Shown piece by piece: positions 28,026 to 37,546 of a stretch of 64,000 bases of DNA. Made by a program: the position numbers and the translations under genes. Origin of the DNA: Synechococcus sp. WH 7803 (lineage in GTDB: Bacteria; Cyanobacteriota; Cyanobacteriia; PCC-6307; Cyanobiaceae); NCBI GenBank assembly GCA_000063505.1, contig CT971583.1, forward strand, positions 62,001-126,000, written 5' to 3'. The stretch's first letter is position 1. Each line of letters opens with the position of its first letter. The notes beneath the pieces are model-generated. The model was not told the DNA's origin. It saw nothing but the letters and a program-made list of their open reading frames with translations, and searched no databases.

Positions 28026-28940
28026 TCATAGTTGGATTGCTTTGATCGAATCAGGAGCCAGGGCCGTCTTCAGCAATCTTGTCAGCTCCCAGTAGGGAGG
28101 AGGCTCAACCTGAATGTTTCGAAGGTGCCCTGGGCTTGCGAATAACTCCTGCACCAACGCCTCAAGCTGCTCGATCGAACTCGCCCAGAACACATCCGGC
28201 CGTTCTGCCAGATGCTGTAAGGGTCCTACCAGCGATGGATCTGCAACCACCACCTGGGCCGTGCCGGCGGCCATCACCTCAAACACCCGGTGGTTGAGAT
28301 CGTGATTGAGGGGCACATTCAGCACTAGGGCATGGCGGGCATAGAGCTCCGCTGCCCCCTCGGCACTGGTGGTCGTGGCATGGCGAAACGGGATGCGGCA
28401 CCTGGCCTGCAGGGCTTCAACCAGTTCGCGGCGCTTGGGGTGGTGGGGCCCGAGGCTGCCCACATGCAGGAGCACCCGCTCTGGTGATGCAGTCCGCTGG
28501 GCTGCTGGGTAGCGAAAGAAGCTGGGGGCCAGGCAGCGCACAGGCACGTTCAAGCGTGCCTGCACCTGCTCCAACAGGGCTGGATTGAAGGTGAGCACCA
28601 CGGCGTCGTGGGGCTCGCTGCCCTGGTAGGCAGCCAGGGTGTCGAGGGGCGCAGGCCCGTGGTGCAGATCACCGCAGGCCAGCAGGCGCGGGCCTGGCCA
28701 TTGCCGCACGCCTTGGAGCGGGCAGGCGCGCATTAAGAAGGGGTCGCTGTAGTGCAGCAGCACGCTGCGGCTGGGCCAACCGCGGTGCTTGAGGCCTGCG
28801 CGCAGGGCCTGGATGGTGGGCTGGCTGAGCTGCAGGGAGTGAGAACCATCAGGCAGCTGCGGCCCTGCTTGAAGCAGCCCTGGTTGCTGCCAGAGCGGCT
28901 GGTAGGGGCCGTAGTGAACCAGGCAGACGGGCACTGTCAT
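28026..28940 (-). CDS. CgeB-like glycosyltransferase
   Basis: This 304-residue protein resembles the CgeB/DUF3880-type glycosyltransferase group (GT-B fold). The C-terminal signature is NHDLNHRVFEVMAAGTAQVV followed by LVGPLQHL, typical of nucleotide-sugar binding. The N-terminal half contains VHYGPYQPLW and a series of Leu-rich helices. It starts at ATG 28940, and the methyltransferase gene follows after 22 bases. Unlike that neighbour it has the high GC of the core genome. Donor and acceptor are unknown. The gene lies between mutS and psbZ, so it may be part of a small insertion there. Confidence 0.7.
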   Translation of the reverse strand: MTVPVCLVHYGPYQPLWQQPGLLQAGPQLPDGSHSLQLSQPTIQALRAGLKHRGWPSRSVLLHYSDPFLMRACPLQGVRQWPGPRLLACGDLHHGPAPLDTLAAYQGSEPHDAVVLTFNPALLEQVQARLNVPVRCLAPSFFRYPAAQRTASPERVLLHVGSLGPHHPKRRELVEALQARCRIPFRHATTTSAEGAAELYARHALVLNVPLNHDLNHRVFEVMAAGTAQVVVADPSLVGPLQHLAERPDVFWASSIEQLEALVQELFASPGHLRNIQVEPPPYWELTRLLKTALAPDSIKAIQL

Positions 28941-29066
28941 GCCGCCATTCTCAGTGACTGAGCGCCCGCTTCACCACAGGCTGTGAAGCTTGCTGTCGCC
29001 GTTGCCGCAGGGGCGGGCTGGTCCGTGGGAGAATCCCCATCGATCGACCCGGCGTCGCCCTCTCCC

Positions 29067-29255
29067 ATGCAGATCCTCAACACCCTCACCGTGCTGGCTT
29101 TGGTGGTGATGTCGTTCGCCCTGATTGTGGCGGTGCCGGTGCTTTATGCCTCCAATGAGGACAGCGGCCGCTCCAATCGCCTGATCCTGCTGGGCGGCAT
29201 CGCTTGGGTGGCTCTGGTGCTGGTGAACTGGGGGATGAGCTTCTTCGTGGTGTGA
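29067..29255 (+). CDS. psbZ: Photosystem II protein PsbZ (Ycf9)
   Basis: PsbZ is a 62-residue, two-helix membrane protein on the periphery of photosystem II, where it helps hold PsbK and the core together and tunes antenna coupling. The sequence starts [20 protein letters not shown] and ends [16 protein letters not shown], the usual PsbZ pattern, with a polar loop ([12 protein letters not shown]) between the helices. ATG 29067 is used; a longer upstream start at 28983 would add a non-homologous N-terminus. ribH follows after 32 bases on the same strand. Confidence 0.96.
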   Translation: MQILNTLTVLALVVMSFALIVAVPVLYASNEDSGRSNRLILLGGIAWVALVLVNWGMSFFVV

Positions 29256-29287
29256 TGCCACGATGGTTGTTCTGACAGCGACCAGCA

Positions 29288-29773
29288 ATGGCCACCTTTG
29301 AAGGACGGTTTACCGACGCGCAGGGCCTGCGCATCGCTGTGGTGGTGGCCCGTTTCAACGATCTTGTGACCGGCAAGCTTTTGAGCGGATGTTTGGACTG
29401 TCTGCACCGCCATGGTGTGGACGTGACCCCCGAGAGCAGCCAGCTGGATGTGGCCTGGGTGCCTGGCTCTTTTGAGCTACCGGTGGCGGCACAAAACCTG
29501 GCCCGTAGCGGCCGTTATCAGGTGCTAATCACCCTGGGTGCAGTGATACGCGGCGATACGCCCCATTTCGACGTCGTCGTCGCCGAAGCCAGTAAAGGCA
29601 TTGCGGCTGTGGCGCGGGACACCGGAGTGCCAGTGATCTTTGGCGTGCTCACCACCGATACGATGCAACAGGCGCTGGAGAGAGCCGGCATCAAGAGCAA
29701 CCTCGGCTGGAGCTATGGGTTGCAGGCGTTAGAGATGGGGAGTTTGATGCATGCCTTGGAATCTGAAGCATGA
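29288..29773 (+). CDS. ribH: 6,7-dimethyl-8-ribityllumazine synthase
   Basis: This enzyme makes lumazine, the direct precursor of riboflavin, in large icosahedral or pentameric shells. The 161-residue length is standard. Characteristic segments are [42 protein letters not shown] and the C-terminal [17 protein letters not shown]. It sits 32 bases behind psbZ. Base composition changes sharply right after its stop, where the AT-rich island begins. Confidence 0.97.
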   Translation: MATFEGRFTDAQGLRIAVVVARFNDLVTGKLLSGCLDCLHRHGVDVTPESSQLDVAWVPGSFELPVAAQNLARSGRYQVLITLGAVIRGDTPHFDVVVAEASKGIAAVARDTGVPVIFGVLTTDTMQQALERAGIKSNLGWSYGLQALEMGSLMHALESEA

Positions 29774-29896
29774 CTCCTATAGCATTTAGAAAAGATTAAT
29801 CCCTAACATAAACCTTCCTGCCTTTAATGAATGACATTGCAGCCAATTGTAGTTTTTAGTTTTTGATGATTGGCGACGTATTTTTTCTGTTTAAAT

Positions 29897-31081
29897 ATGC
29901 TTAACCATTACTTATTTGAATACTCAAACAGCAAAGATGACAAGAACACTCTTCATAAATACATAGCCGACGCAATCCCAGAGGTTACGACCATAGAGGG
30001 TCCGCAGCAAATAATTAATATATTAGCTAAATCACAGCCAGAGAGTATCTTTAATTCCGAACAATCAGAATTATTGTGCTACTCGGGCCAAGCATCACTT
30101 CTAAAACAGTGCATCATTTTACCTAATAATTATGAGTTATTTTTAGCGCCGTGGCTCGCTGACGGGCTCCATTCATATTCTCATCCTTTGGTCCGGCAAG
30201 ACTGGAAGCGATGGTTTCCTTCTGCACATAATGCAGTGCTCACCAATGGCCAAAAAATGAGCAATGCAGTTCCAATAGAGTCTTTCGATGGGTTGAAATT
30301 TGCAGCAAATAATCAATACAAATTTGTTATAAAAAATCATGCTGACGCTGATAATTATTGGCACTGGACATTCGAGTGGCTTCCAAGGTTGTTAATTCTT
30401 CGTTCGTTGATCAATGATGACTTAGATTTAAAGTCTCTTTCATTTATTGTTATAGGGCAGTCCTTAACTCAATTTCAAGAAGATTGGATTGAATTGCTTT
30501 TTGAGAGAGAAATTGTTATCGAATATTATCGCAGTCCGATTTTATGCAACAATTTTCTCTCTGTTACGCCTCCATTTCCCGCGCATCATTCGAGATCTTG
30601 GTTGTCAAGAATAAGTGAATGCATCCTGTACTCAAATAACTATCTGGCGCTGAACAAGACTATTCGTTCAACCAACAAACGTATTTATCTTCAGCGAGGG
30701 AAGGCACTGAATGGTCGAAATATTATAAATGAGGGTGATGTTCTTAATCAATTAAGTCTCTACGGCTTCATGCCATTGTCGATGGATCAGTTATCAATCT
30801 ACGAGCAGGCACATATTTTTTCTAACGCCGATATCATAATTGGTCCTCATGGATCTGCTTTTGTTAATATGATTTTTTGCAAGAAGCATTGCCAAATTAT
30901 TGAATTTTTTGGACCCGGATACTTGTCAGGACACGATTATAGTCTCGCTTTTATGCTTGAACTGAGTTGGTTGTTTATCGAAGGATCATCAAAAAATGAC
31001 AACCCTACCTTTTCTTCAGACTACATGATTGATATCGATAAATTGACGGAGATCCTTAATCGTTGTTTGGCTAGTCATTGA
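29897..31081 (+). CDS. Glycosyltransferase family 61 protein
   Basis: This protein, about 394 residues from ATG 29897 (a TTG at 29870 would add 9), has the GT61/DUF563 pattern. The key motif is NYWHWTFEWLPRL around residues 150-165. The C-terminal nucleotide-sugar region is IIGPHGSAFVNMIFCKK followed by QIIEFFGP. Family members add xylose or GlcNAc-like sugars; bacterial ones usually build capsule or LPS. It is the first gene of the AT-rich island and stands on the plus strand while its neighbours are on minus. Its end overlaps the converging GT25 gene by 11 bases. Confidence 0.85.
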   Translation: MLNHYLFEYSNSKDDKNTLHKYIADAIPEVTTIEGPQQIINILAKSQPESIFNSEQSELLCYSGQASLLKQCIILPNNYELFLAPWLADGLHSYSHPLVRQDWKRWFPSAHNAVLTNGQKMSNAVPIESFDGLKFAANNQYKFVIKNHADADNYWHWTFEWLPRLLILRSLINDDLDLKSLSFIVIGQSLTQFQEDWIELLFEREIVIEYYRSPILCNNFLSVTPPFPAHHSRSWLSRISECILYSNNYLALNKTIRSTNKRIYLQRGKALNGRNIINEGDVLNQLSLYGFMPLSMDQLSIYEQAHIFSNADIIIGPHGSAFVNMIFCKKHCQIIEFFGPGYLSGHDYSLAFMLELSWLFIEGSSKNDNPTFSSDYMIDIDKLTEILNRCLASH

Positions 31082-31910
31082 GATTTCTCTTCATTTGGTT
31101 GCTAGCAAACACTCCGGTCTGTGATCCTTGCATAAAAATTGGACGAATCTGCCAAAAAGTTCTTATCTTGTTGGCACTCAGTAAATAACTTAAATGCCAG
31201 TCTATTGGCAGCAATAATGATGATGAATCATTAATGATTGTTTCGGCGACTTTTCGAGTTACGATATAAGAAGAAGCACATCGTGTTTGACCTTCTCCCA
31301 TTTCAATAAAATTGGATGCTTGATTTTTATTCTCGACCTGTGGCCTGAAGTTCAAACTATCACTGACATCAAAGAATCCTTCACCCAGGTGACTGATTGA
31401 ATCTACGCAGGAGGCAATTCGGTCAGCGAGAGGCTTATCGCAATGGCTCGACACACAAGCATCATCCTCTAAAATAAGACAATATTGATGATCAGTACTG
31501 ATAAAGTCTTTCATAGCCGAAAGATGTTGAATGGAGAGCTCAATATTCTTTCTGCTATACGCATTAAGAGATTGGTGAAAAAGGCTTCGTATTTGAATTT
31601 CATTGACTTGACTGATCGACTTACCTACATCACAGCGTCTCACATTTTGTGAGTGTGACATAACTGATTGATGATACAATAAGATGTGATTGATTTGCAT
31701 TACTTGTGCCATCATCTCTGCTTTTCTCGCAGATGTCAGCGATGTATCCTCCTGATCAATAGAGGGGCTATAGCTGTATACACTATGCTCCGTTATTATT
31801 TTCGGTAATAATTGAACGCCAATCGATGAGGCTAGTTGCTGTTTGAGTCTTTGATCAAGCTTTGAATAGTGAATTAGGTAGGAAGAAAGTAGTGATCCTA
31901 ACTTTAGCAT
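31071..31910 (-). CDS. Glycosyltransferase family 25 (LPS-type) protein
   Basis: This 279-residue protein fits GT25, which includes LPS beta-1,4-galactosyltransferases. The motif YCLILEDDACVSS provides the acidic metal-binding EDD, and the upstream segment SAMKDFI is the helix that precedes it. The ASSYIVTRKVAETII helix lies further on. The start ATG 31910 touches the stop of the upstream methyltransferase at 31911, so the two are translated together. The GalE two genes upstream could supply UDP-galactose. The AT-rich composition suggests transfer. Confidence 0.8.
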   Translation of the reverse strand: MLKLGSLLSSYLIHYSKLDQRLKQQLASSIGVQLLPKIITEHSVYSYSPSIDQEDTSLTSARKAEMMAQVMQINHILLYHQSVMSHSQNVRRCDVGKSISQVNEIQIRSLFHQSLNAYSRKNIELSIQHLSAMKDFISTDHQYCLILEDDACVSSHCDKPLADRIASCVDSISHLGEGFFDVSDSLNFRPQVENKNQASNFIEMGEGQTRCASSYIVTRKVAETIINDSSSLLLPIDWHLSYLLSANKIRTFWQIRPIFMQGSQTGVFASNQMKRNLND

Positions 31911-32438
31911 TTATTTAGTAGCACACAAATTCAAGCTGATTTGTTTACCAGCGATTTCATAAGTTGACGTATCAGAAAAGCCAGCTGGTAGGAAATTCAT
32001 TGGTAAATATTGTTTTACCTCAGCGAATCCCGCAGATTTAAGGATTTGAGTTAATAATATCTGATCGTAACTCATGTAGTGGGTATTCTCTGGGTACTCT
32101 TGTCCTCCATGGATCGCACGAACGATCATAGATAGGGGGCACTTGTTGGATAGATATAAGCTGGCAAGAACCTCAAAGTTCGGCACCGATACATAGAATT
32201 GGCCTCCTGGTGCTAATAGGGTATAAATTTTTTGGACGAAGCCACCAACCTCTGTCAAGCCAATATGCTCAAGGCTATGACACATATAGACAACGTCCAG
32301 ACTATTTTTTTGGAATGGCAAATGATTCATGTCACATACTAAATCTGTTGCATCTGTTTGTCTTGCGTCGACATTAATGAAGCCAGAGAGGTGATGATTG
32401 CCGCAGCCTAAATGTATTTTTTTAGTGTTCAAATTCAT
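31911..32438 (-). CDS. SAM-dependent methyltransferase (class I, short form)
   Basis: This 175-residue protein has the motif I IHLGCGNHHLSGFINVDA, followed by the acidic residue at the end of strand 2. DVVYMCHSLEHIG is the core post-motif, and LLAPGGQFYVSVPNFEVL is typical of glycan-locus methyltransferases. It sits 9 bases behind galE and directly ahead of the GT25 gene, so all three are probably one operon. The acceptor is likely a sugar hydroxyl on a surface polysaccharide. Confidence 0.82.
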   Translation of the reverse strand: MNLNTKKIHLGCGNHHLSGFINVDARQTDATDLVCDMNHLPFQKNSLDVVYMCHSLEHIGLTEVGGFVQKIYTLLAPGGQFYVSVPNFEVLASLYLSNKCPLSMIVRAIHGGQEYPENTHYMSYDQILLTQILKSAGFAEVKQYLPMNFLPAGFSDTSTYEIAGKQISLNLCATK

Positions 32439-32447
32439 TGCGAATAC

Positions 32448-33503
32448 TTAGGAAATTATAGAGGCTTGATTATTAAAACCGTTTGGATTGGCGTTTTGCC
32501 ATTTCCATCCATCAATGCATATGTCGCGCAACGATCTTACTGGTTTCCATTTGAGTTTTTTCAATGCCACGGAGGGATCAGCTACTGCAACTGCAGCATC
32601 TCCAGCTCTCCTCTCAACAAATTCGTAAGGAACCACAAGCCCTGTTGCCTGTTCAAATGCCGAGACAAACTCTAGTACAGAGACGCCAATGCCTGTACCT
32701 AGATTCACAGCAAGCCATTGCGGAGCTTCCTCGCACAAAAATCTGAGTGCGGCTAGATGTCCATCCACTAAATCGAGAATATGGATATAGTCGCGTATGC
32801 AAGTTCCATCAGCTGTTGGCCAGTCATTGCCAAATATATTTAATTTTTTCCGCTGTTTCTTAGCAACTTGCATTAAAAATGGGAATAAGTTGCCCGGCGT
32901 TCCTTTTGGATCTTCACCAATGTGGCCTGAAGGATGTGCACCTACAGGATTGAAGTATCGAAGACAACAGATCCGCCACTGAGGGTCTGAATTAAACTGA
33001 TCAAGGAGCATTTGTTCTACGGCAGCCTTCGTTCTTCCGTATGGGTTGATTGGTGCAATTGTTGAAGCTTCGTTTATTTTTTTCTGTTTACTTGTACCGT
33101 AAACCGTACAGCTGCTGCTAAAAACCAGAGTCTTGCACCCATGCTTGCTCATAGCCATGAGCAGATTACTGGTACCGTTCACATTAATATCCCAATATTT
33201 TAGAGGCTTTTTCATTGATTCTCCAACAGATTTTAAACCTGCGAAATGTATAACAGCATCAATTTCTTTGCCATCTAGACAATTGAATGCCTTAAAGAGA
33301 TCTACTGAGCGCCTGATATCTCCATCGATAATTTTTAGATTCTGAGTATTCACGCTACTGGTGAGCTCTTTTATTCTTGTTAGAGATTGAACAGTGCTAT
33401 TAGAATAATTATCGATGGATACAACTTGATGACCTTCCTCCAAGAGGCGAAGGCAAGTATGACTGCCGATAAAGCCAGCACCACCTGTGACTAGAATGTT
33501 CAT
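32448..33503 (-). CDS. galE: UDP-glucose 4-epimerase
   Basis: GalE interconverts UDP-glucose and UDP-galactose (and often the GlcNAc/GalNAc pair). The NAD-binding glycine motif TGGAGFIG is at residues 6-13, and the SDR active-site Tyr-Lys pair is in NPYGRTKAAVEQML. The 351-residue length is usual. ATG 33503 has an AAAGG about 8 bases upstream, so it is preferred to TTG 33509. Directly downstream lie a methyltransferase and GT25, which may use the galactose donor. This copy sits in an AT-rich island. Confidence 0.9.
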   Translation of the reverse strand: MNILVTGGAGFIGSHTCLRLLEEGHQVVSIDNYSNSTVQSLTRIKELTSSVNTQNLKIIDGDIRRSVDLFKAFNCLDGKEIDAVIHFAGLKSVGESMKKPLKYWDINVNGTSNLLMAMSKHGCKTLVFSSSCTVYGTSKQKKINEASTIAPINPYGRTKAAVEQMLLDQFNSDPQWRICCLRYFNPVGAHPSGHIGEDPKGTPGNLFPFLMQVAKKQRKKLNIFGNDWPTADGTCIRDYIHILDLVDGHLAALRFLCEEAPQWLAVNLGTGIGVSVLEFVSAFEQATGLVVPYEFVERRAGDAAVAVADPSVALKKLKWKPVRSLRDICIDGWKWQNANPNGFNNQASIIS

Positions 33504-33560
33504 TGGCAATGCCTTTCATAACATTAATACTTAGGCTATTATACATGATGAGTACATGTA

Positions 33561-34175
33561 CTAATCAAAGTGATTAGCATTATTTCTTGCGTAGCCTAGT
33601 AATTGAAAAATCTCTCCGAATTCTGATTCAATCCTATTTATTTGCTCTTGATTGAAAAGCTCATACCCCGAACCAGGCGCTCCCATGAATTTGGATATGT
33701 GCTTTCCGTGGAAATGTGTTTCCAAATCATATTCCTTAAATGAAGAAAATTTTGATACAGAGTGAGCTATATTTTTTACAGAATATTTGTCTTTTAAATA
33801 AATTCTCAGCTTTGTATCTATGGTGATTCCAAAAAACGCTTCAAGCTCATTGTATATATAAGTATGATCGAAGTAAAATTTTTCATATTGTAGAAAGCAT
33901 GCACTTTCTTGTTTAAGCTCTGTTATGTCGTTAAATCCATTGTTTTTGCATATTAGCAAGTGCTTGCTGATTGTATTGTCAGTCAAGTCATCGTCTAAGC
34001 GTAAAATTGAAGAAGCTATAATATCGACTGGGTTTCTATATGTAATTACCAGCTTACCACTTGGCATGTTTTCAAGAGAGTGGCACTTATGTATATGCTT
34101 ATAAAAAATCTCTTTCAGAATATTGTACACTAAAGTAGAACCACTTCTGAGAAGTCCAAATTGGTAAATTTGCAT
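33561..34175 (-). CDS. Sulfotransferase-like protein (P-loop)
   Basis: This 204-residue protein opens with a 5'-phosphosulfate-binding loop, LLRSGSTLVYNIL, near residues 8-20. A 3'-phosphate-binding strand and helix, TYRNPVDIIASSI, lies near 50-62. Both match PAPS-dependent sulfotransferases. It is shorter than many family members, so the acceptor-binding part may be reduced. It lies in the AT-rich island with two other sulfotransferase-like genes (34399-35148 and 38017-38739). Sulfation of a surface glycan is the simplest reading; activity is not proven. Confidence 0.72.
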   Translation of the reverse strand: MQIYQFGLLRSGSTLVYNILKEIFYKHIHKCHSLENMPSGKLVITYRNPVDIIASSILRLDDDLTDNTISKHLLICKNNGFNDITELKQESACFLQYEKFYFDHTYIYNELEAFFGITIDTKLRIYLKDKYSVKNIAHSVSKFSSFKEYDLETHFHGKHISKFMGAPGSGYELFNQEQINRIESEFGEIFQLLGYARNNANHFD

Positions 34176-34398
34176 GCAATGACAGAGAGTTCTTTATTTT
34201 AGCATATATACTAGATGCATCATTCATTGGCCAGTATAATATTCTTTGAGTCGACAGTCTTTGTTCACGGTAATATATTATTAATATAAATCGATGGCGT
34301 AATCCAGTTCAATGAAAGTATGTATTCAAATAAATATTGCCGACACTTTTGGTTTGTTTTTTTAGGGTTTGTTTGGCATGTGATCTGAAGTGAATTAT

Positions 34399-35148
34399 TT
34401 AAAATATTATATCTGTATCTCCGACATGTATCAATTGGACCATTCTTTTTAATGATTGATCAGTTACTTGTGCATTAATTACTTTTCTACTTGTATTGTA
34501 TATTTTTTGGGTTTTAAACTCGAATTCACTAATGTCAAAATCACAACTTCCATCAAGAATCTCATGAATTGCTTTGTCTATATTTTTAAGGTTAAATGTT
34601 TTCAGCACGTATTTTCTGCGCTCTTTTTTATTCTGATACCTAATTGCATAATATTTCCACAATGGCCTCATTGATAGTTTATTATAACTCCATAAGCGGC
34701 TAGTTCGTGATAGCTTTTTGACAGAATTAAATTTAATAAAATCAAGATAGTATTGATTAATAGAAGACGCTTCAAAAAAAGTGTGTTCATAATTCAAGCC
34801 CGAGACCATTGGGGAGCTAGTTAGGGCATAGTTATATAGTGACTGCATCCAGAAATTGGGCTCTCTTGTTAAGGCAAATAGGCGAACAGTATCTCCGAGA
34901 TGTTGTTGCAAAGATAAGTCGCTCTCTAGTAAATCAATAGTTTGCTGTGCTGTTAAATGACCTATCCACGCTGGATTGGGTCGCACTAATCTAACTCCAT
35001 AATCTCTTAGATAATTTTGGAATGAGGTTCCGGCAATTTTGGGAACATGTATAAAGATACCGAGAATTTCTTTGTTAACACCCGATTGAATTATAAAACT
35101 CACTAGCACAAAAGTTTTATTTGATACTCTATCATTTGATCTAAGCAA
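34399..35148 (-). CDS. Sulfotransferase family 2-like protein
   Basis: This 249-residue protein has the 5'-PSB loop FIHVPKIAGTSFQNYL at about 32-47, as in carbohydrate sulfotransferases of the Sulfotransfer_2 type. The second motif, FALTREPNFWMQSLYNYAL, follows and provides the 3'-phosphate-binding region. The first 30 or so residues may be an artefact of the far-upstream start; a later start is possible. The fucosyltransferase-like gene ends 6 bases upstream, so the two are co-transcribed. The acceptor is unknown, but a sugar hydroxyl is likely. Confidence 0.75.
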   Translation of the reverse strand: MLRSNDRVSNKTFVLVSFIIQSGVNKEILGIFIHVPKIAGTSFQNYLRDYGVRLVRPNPAWIGHLTAQQTIDLLESDLSLQQHLGDTVRLFALTREPNFWMQSLYNYALTSSPMVSGLNYEHTFFEASSINQYYLDFIKFNSVKKLSRTSRLWSYNKLSMRPLWKYYAIRYQNKKERRKYVLKTFNLKNIDKAIHEILDGSCDFDISEFEFKTQKIYNTSRKVINAQVTDQSLKRMVQLIHVGDTDIIF

Positions 35149-35154
35149 TCTATG

Positions 35155-36078
35155 CTAAGGGAGGCTATTCTTTACTTCTTGAAGTATAGAATTTATGGTT
35201 GATATATTAATATCCGCGCAAAGCTTATGGAATGATGATTTCGTGGATTGATAAAATCCTTTATCGTTATCTTTTATTAAGCCTATAAAAAATTGCTGCT
35301 CATTTTTTGAACAAAAATGAGCAAGCTGCGAAAAGGCTGATCTGCCACCAATTATTACTTTCGAACCCATCATTTGCGAAAACGCATCAATTTCATCTTT
35401 ATTAGTCCATGTTGAGTTTGATATATTAAGTGTTACATTAGGGAGCTCCTGTATTTTAGCTAAAGGTATTGAACCATCTGTATTAAGTTGACTGTAGCAA
35501 CAGATTGTTTCGTTGGGAAATTCAGAAGAAAGTTCCCTTAGCAGTATCTCATAAATCTCATCGCTTATACACCAGCGCGAATGATTATTAACCATGTTTA
35601 CATCTCCACGCCTAATATGAATTGAAATATCATAAGAAGATAATTCTCTTAATTTAAGACAGTTTTGAAGATCTCTGTGAATTGTATCAGTTTTTTTCAA
35701 AAGTTTTCCAGGAAATTGATCGAATGGCAAGCGCACCAATAATTGCTTTCCTTTTGCATATTGGTCATCTATAATTCTTTTAACTTTTCGGATGTTTGTG
35801 CTTTTTTCAAAGTCAAATGTTCTGTTTATGCCATCTTTATCCAAGTCATTCAAAATATCAACCATCTCAATTAATTGATATAGTGCTTCACCTTTATATG
35901 CTTTTTCAGATTGTTTCCAGTCAATAAACTGATTCCAATGCTCAGTAAAATAGTCATAGCGGCTTGGAAGAAATTTCCAATCAAAATAATGAGCCATTAG
36001 GAAAGTAGTCAATCTATTTAGTGTTGTATGTCCGAACCTCCCATAAGGATTGTAGTGAGAAATAAGAACTGGCTTCAT
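35155..36078 (-). CDS. Putative fucosyltransferase-like glycosyltransferase (HIRRGD motif)
   Basis: This 307-residue protein carries SIHIRRGDVNMV, the HxRRGD motif of GDP-fucose-using families GT11, GT23 and GT65. The rest is not clearly assignable. The C-terminal half includes a segment, MMGSKVIIGGRSAFSQLAHF, that resembles the donor-binding region of GT11 and GT23 enzymes. GDP-fucose could come from gmd and fcl at 56.4-58.5 kb. It is co-directional with, and just upstream of, a sulfotransferase-like gene. Which of these families it belongs to is uncertain. Confidence 0.6.
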   Translation of the reverse strand: MKPVLISHYNPYGRFGHTTLNRLTTFLMAHYFDWKFLPSRYDYFTEHWNQFIDWKQSEKAYKGEALYQLIEMVDILNDLDKDGINRTFDFEKSTNIRKVKRIIDDQYAKGKQLLVRLPFDQFPGKLLKKTDTIHRDLQNCLKLRELSSYDISIHIRRGDVNMVNNHSRWCISDEIYEILLRELSSEFPNETICCYSQLNTDGSIPLAKIQELPNVTLNISNSTWTNKDEIDAFSQMMGSKVIIGGRSAFSQLAHFCSKNEQQFFIGLIKDNDKGFYQSTKSSFHKLCADINISTINSILQEVKNSLP

Positions 36079-36536
36079 ACGTTGAGAATTTTTTCTTTAT
36101 TATACAGTGCTGCGTAGTTCCTTTTGAAAGGTTTGATCATTAAGACACGATTCATCAATTGACCTTGTTTTATGTAAAACTAGCGACATTAATTCTTTAT
36201 ATTTAAGGCACTTGAAGTGCTATTCATGCCGCTATATCTTATAAGTTTACAAAGAATGTGCTCAGTTTTTGGCCTTTTGAATGTTTTGTTGAGGGTCATG
36301 AATTTATTTCTTGAGTTAATATGTATCTGCTAATTCATGGGATGTATTTTATCTGTTGTATTTAAATGCTCCTCTTGTCTCTTTAGATTTTTTTATGGTT
36401 ATTTTTGGCATGAGCTTTATTCTTTGCCTTTCGCTATTTTAAGATTGTTTGTGTGTAAAATCTCTGTGTTCGCTTTGTTGAATTAATTTGCAGCCAATAG
36501 CAGATTATTATTTCTTGTAAATAAATTGGAGGCATT
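36079..36536. other. Long AT-rich gap in the glycan island
   Basis: This 458-base stretch has no convincing gene on either strand. It is very rich in T on the plus strand, and I see no tRNA, repeat or strong hairpin. It may hold a promoter for the fucosyltransferase-like gene (minus strand), but no clear box pair was found. A decayed gene is possible; no coding frame can be recognised. Confidence 0.5.
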
Positions 36537-37292
36537 CTATTCAATTTGTATTTGATCTATTCTCTCAATCGAAAGTAATTTCTGTGGTGCAAAATACTTT
36601 TGAATTATATTGCCAAATAGTTCTTGTTCGGATTCTCTATGCGTGTATTCATGTTTAATAGTTGTCATATATGTTGAGTTCTTGGTAACTTCGTACTTAT
36701 AAAGCCTATTGTCGACTATGAGTTGTTCTTTGAATGTTTTGGCTGCTGCATTTTCACGCTTGTAACCAGCAATTACTACAAGCAAGTGGGCATTAAAAGT
36801 TTTTTTTAATTCTTTTAGTATCAAATCGACTTTGTGTTGATTATGGATAAAATATTTATCGTCGATTGCGTTTGCGGTGATAATAAAAAGAATTGGTGTT
36901 CTGAGTTTTGCTATCTTTTCTAAGCGTGACAACCCCCTTATAAAGTGTGTGTATACTTGAAGATTTGTGAGATCGTGGTGCGGAAGTGTTGCTTGGTGAT
37001 AATCTTTTAAATTATCATAACCGTTAATTAATGTTCTATACCCATATAGTTTGTTCATTCTGTCGTAATACCTTATTCCGTTAGTTGATACCTGTCTTGC
37101 TCTGTCTTGCAGAAACGAAAATTTGTTTTTCAGCATGTCATAAAGTATTTCTAGTGTTTTGCAGTTCGCTGATCCTAGTACTGAAGAGAACATGCGGTAT
37201 TTATGCTTTTTAAGAAAGATTTCTGTGTGGCATCTTATCCCAAGCGAGTAAATTACTTCTGGGCAAAACAGAGTGTTCTCTACAGGTAGCAT
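36537..37292 (-). CDS. DUF1796-like (putative cysteine peptidase fold) protein
   Basis: This 251-residue protein has the opening VIYSLGIRCHTEIFLKK near residues 13-29, close to the SLGxxC motif of DUF1796 proteins. That family has been likened to papain-type cysteine peptidases. The middle holds YQATLPHHDL and a following helix with two arginines; the C-terminal half has alternating strand and helix patterns (LLVVIAGYKREN). In glycan loci such proteins may modify or bind a sugar or peptide, but the role is unknown. The assignment is from motif resemblance only. It is AT-rich like its neighbours. Confidence 0.55.
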   Translation of the reverse strand: MLPVENTLFCPEVIYSLGIRCHTEIFLKKHKYRMFSSVLGSANCKTLEILYDMLKNKFSFLQDRARQVSTNGIRYYDRMNKLYGYRTLINGYDNLKDYHQATLPHHDLTNLQVYTHFIRGLSRLEKIAKLRTPILFIITANAIDDKYFIHNQHKVDLILKELKKTFNAHLLVVIAGYKRENAAAKTFKEQLIVDNRLYKYEVTKNSTYMTTIKHEYTHRESEQELFGNIIQKYFAPQKLLSIERIDQIQIE

Positions 37293-37546
37293 TGTTTATC
37301 CATATATGAAAGATTTTACCATGTCCATTCAAACCTTCTTGTAATAAATCGACTTTTCCAGAATTTTGCTAATAATACAACTGTATTTCACTGCATTAAT
37401 TACAAGGTATCTGCTAATTGGGGTCTTCATTAATCAATGGGAGTGTATAAAGCTATTGCTCTGATTTTGTGGCAGCTTTTTAGCATGTTCCCGCCTTGGC
37501 TAAAATGATTCATATACTGAGAGTGATTTGATCACAAGGTACACTA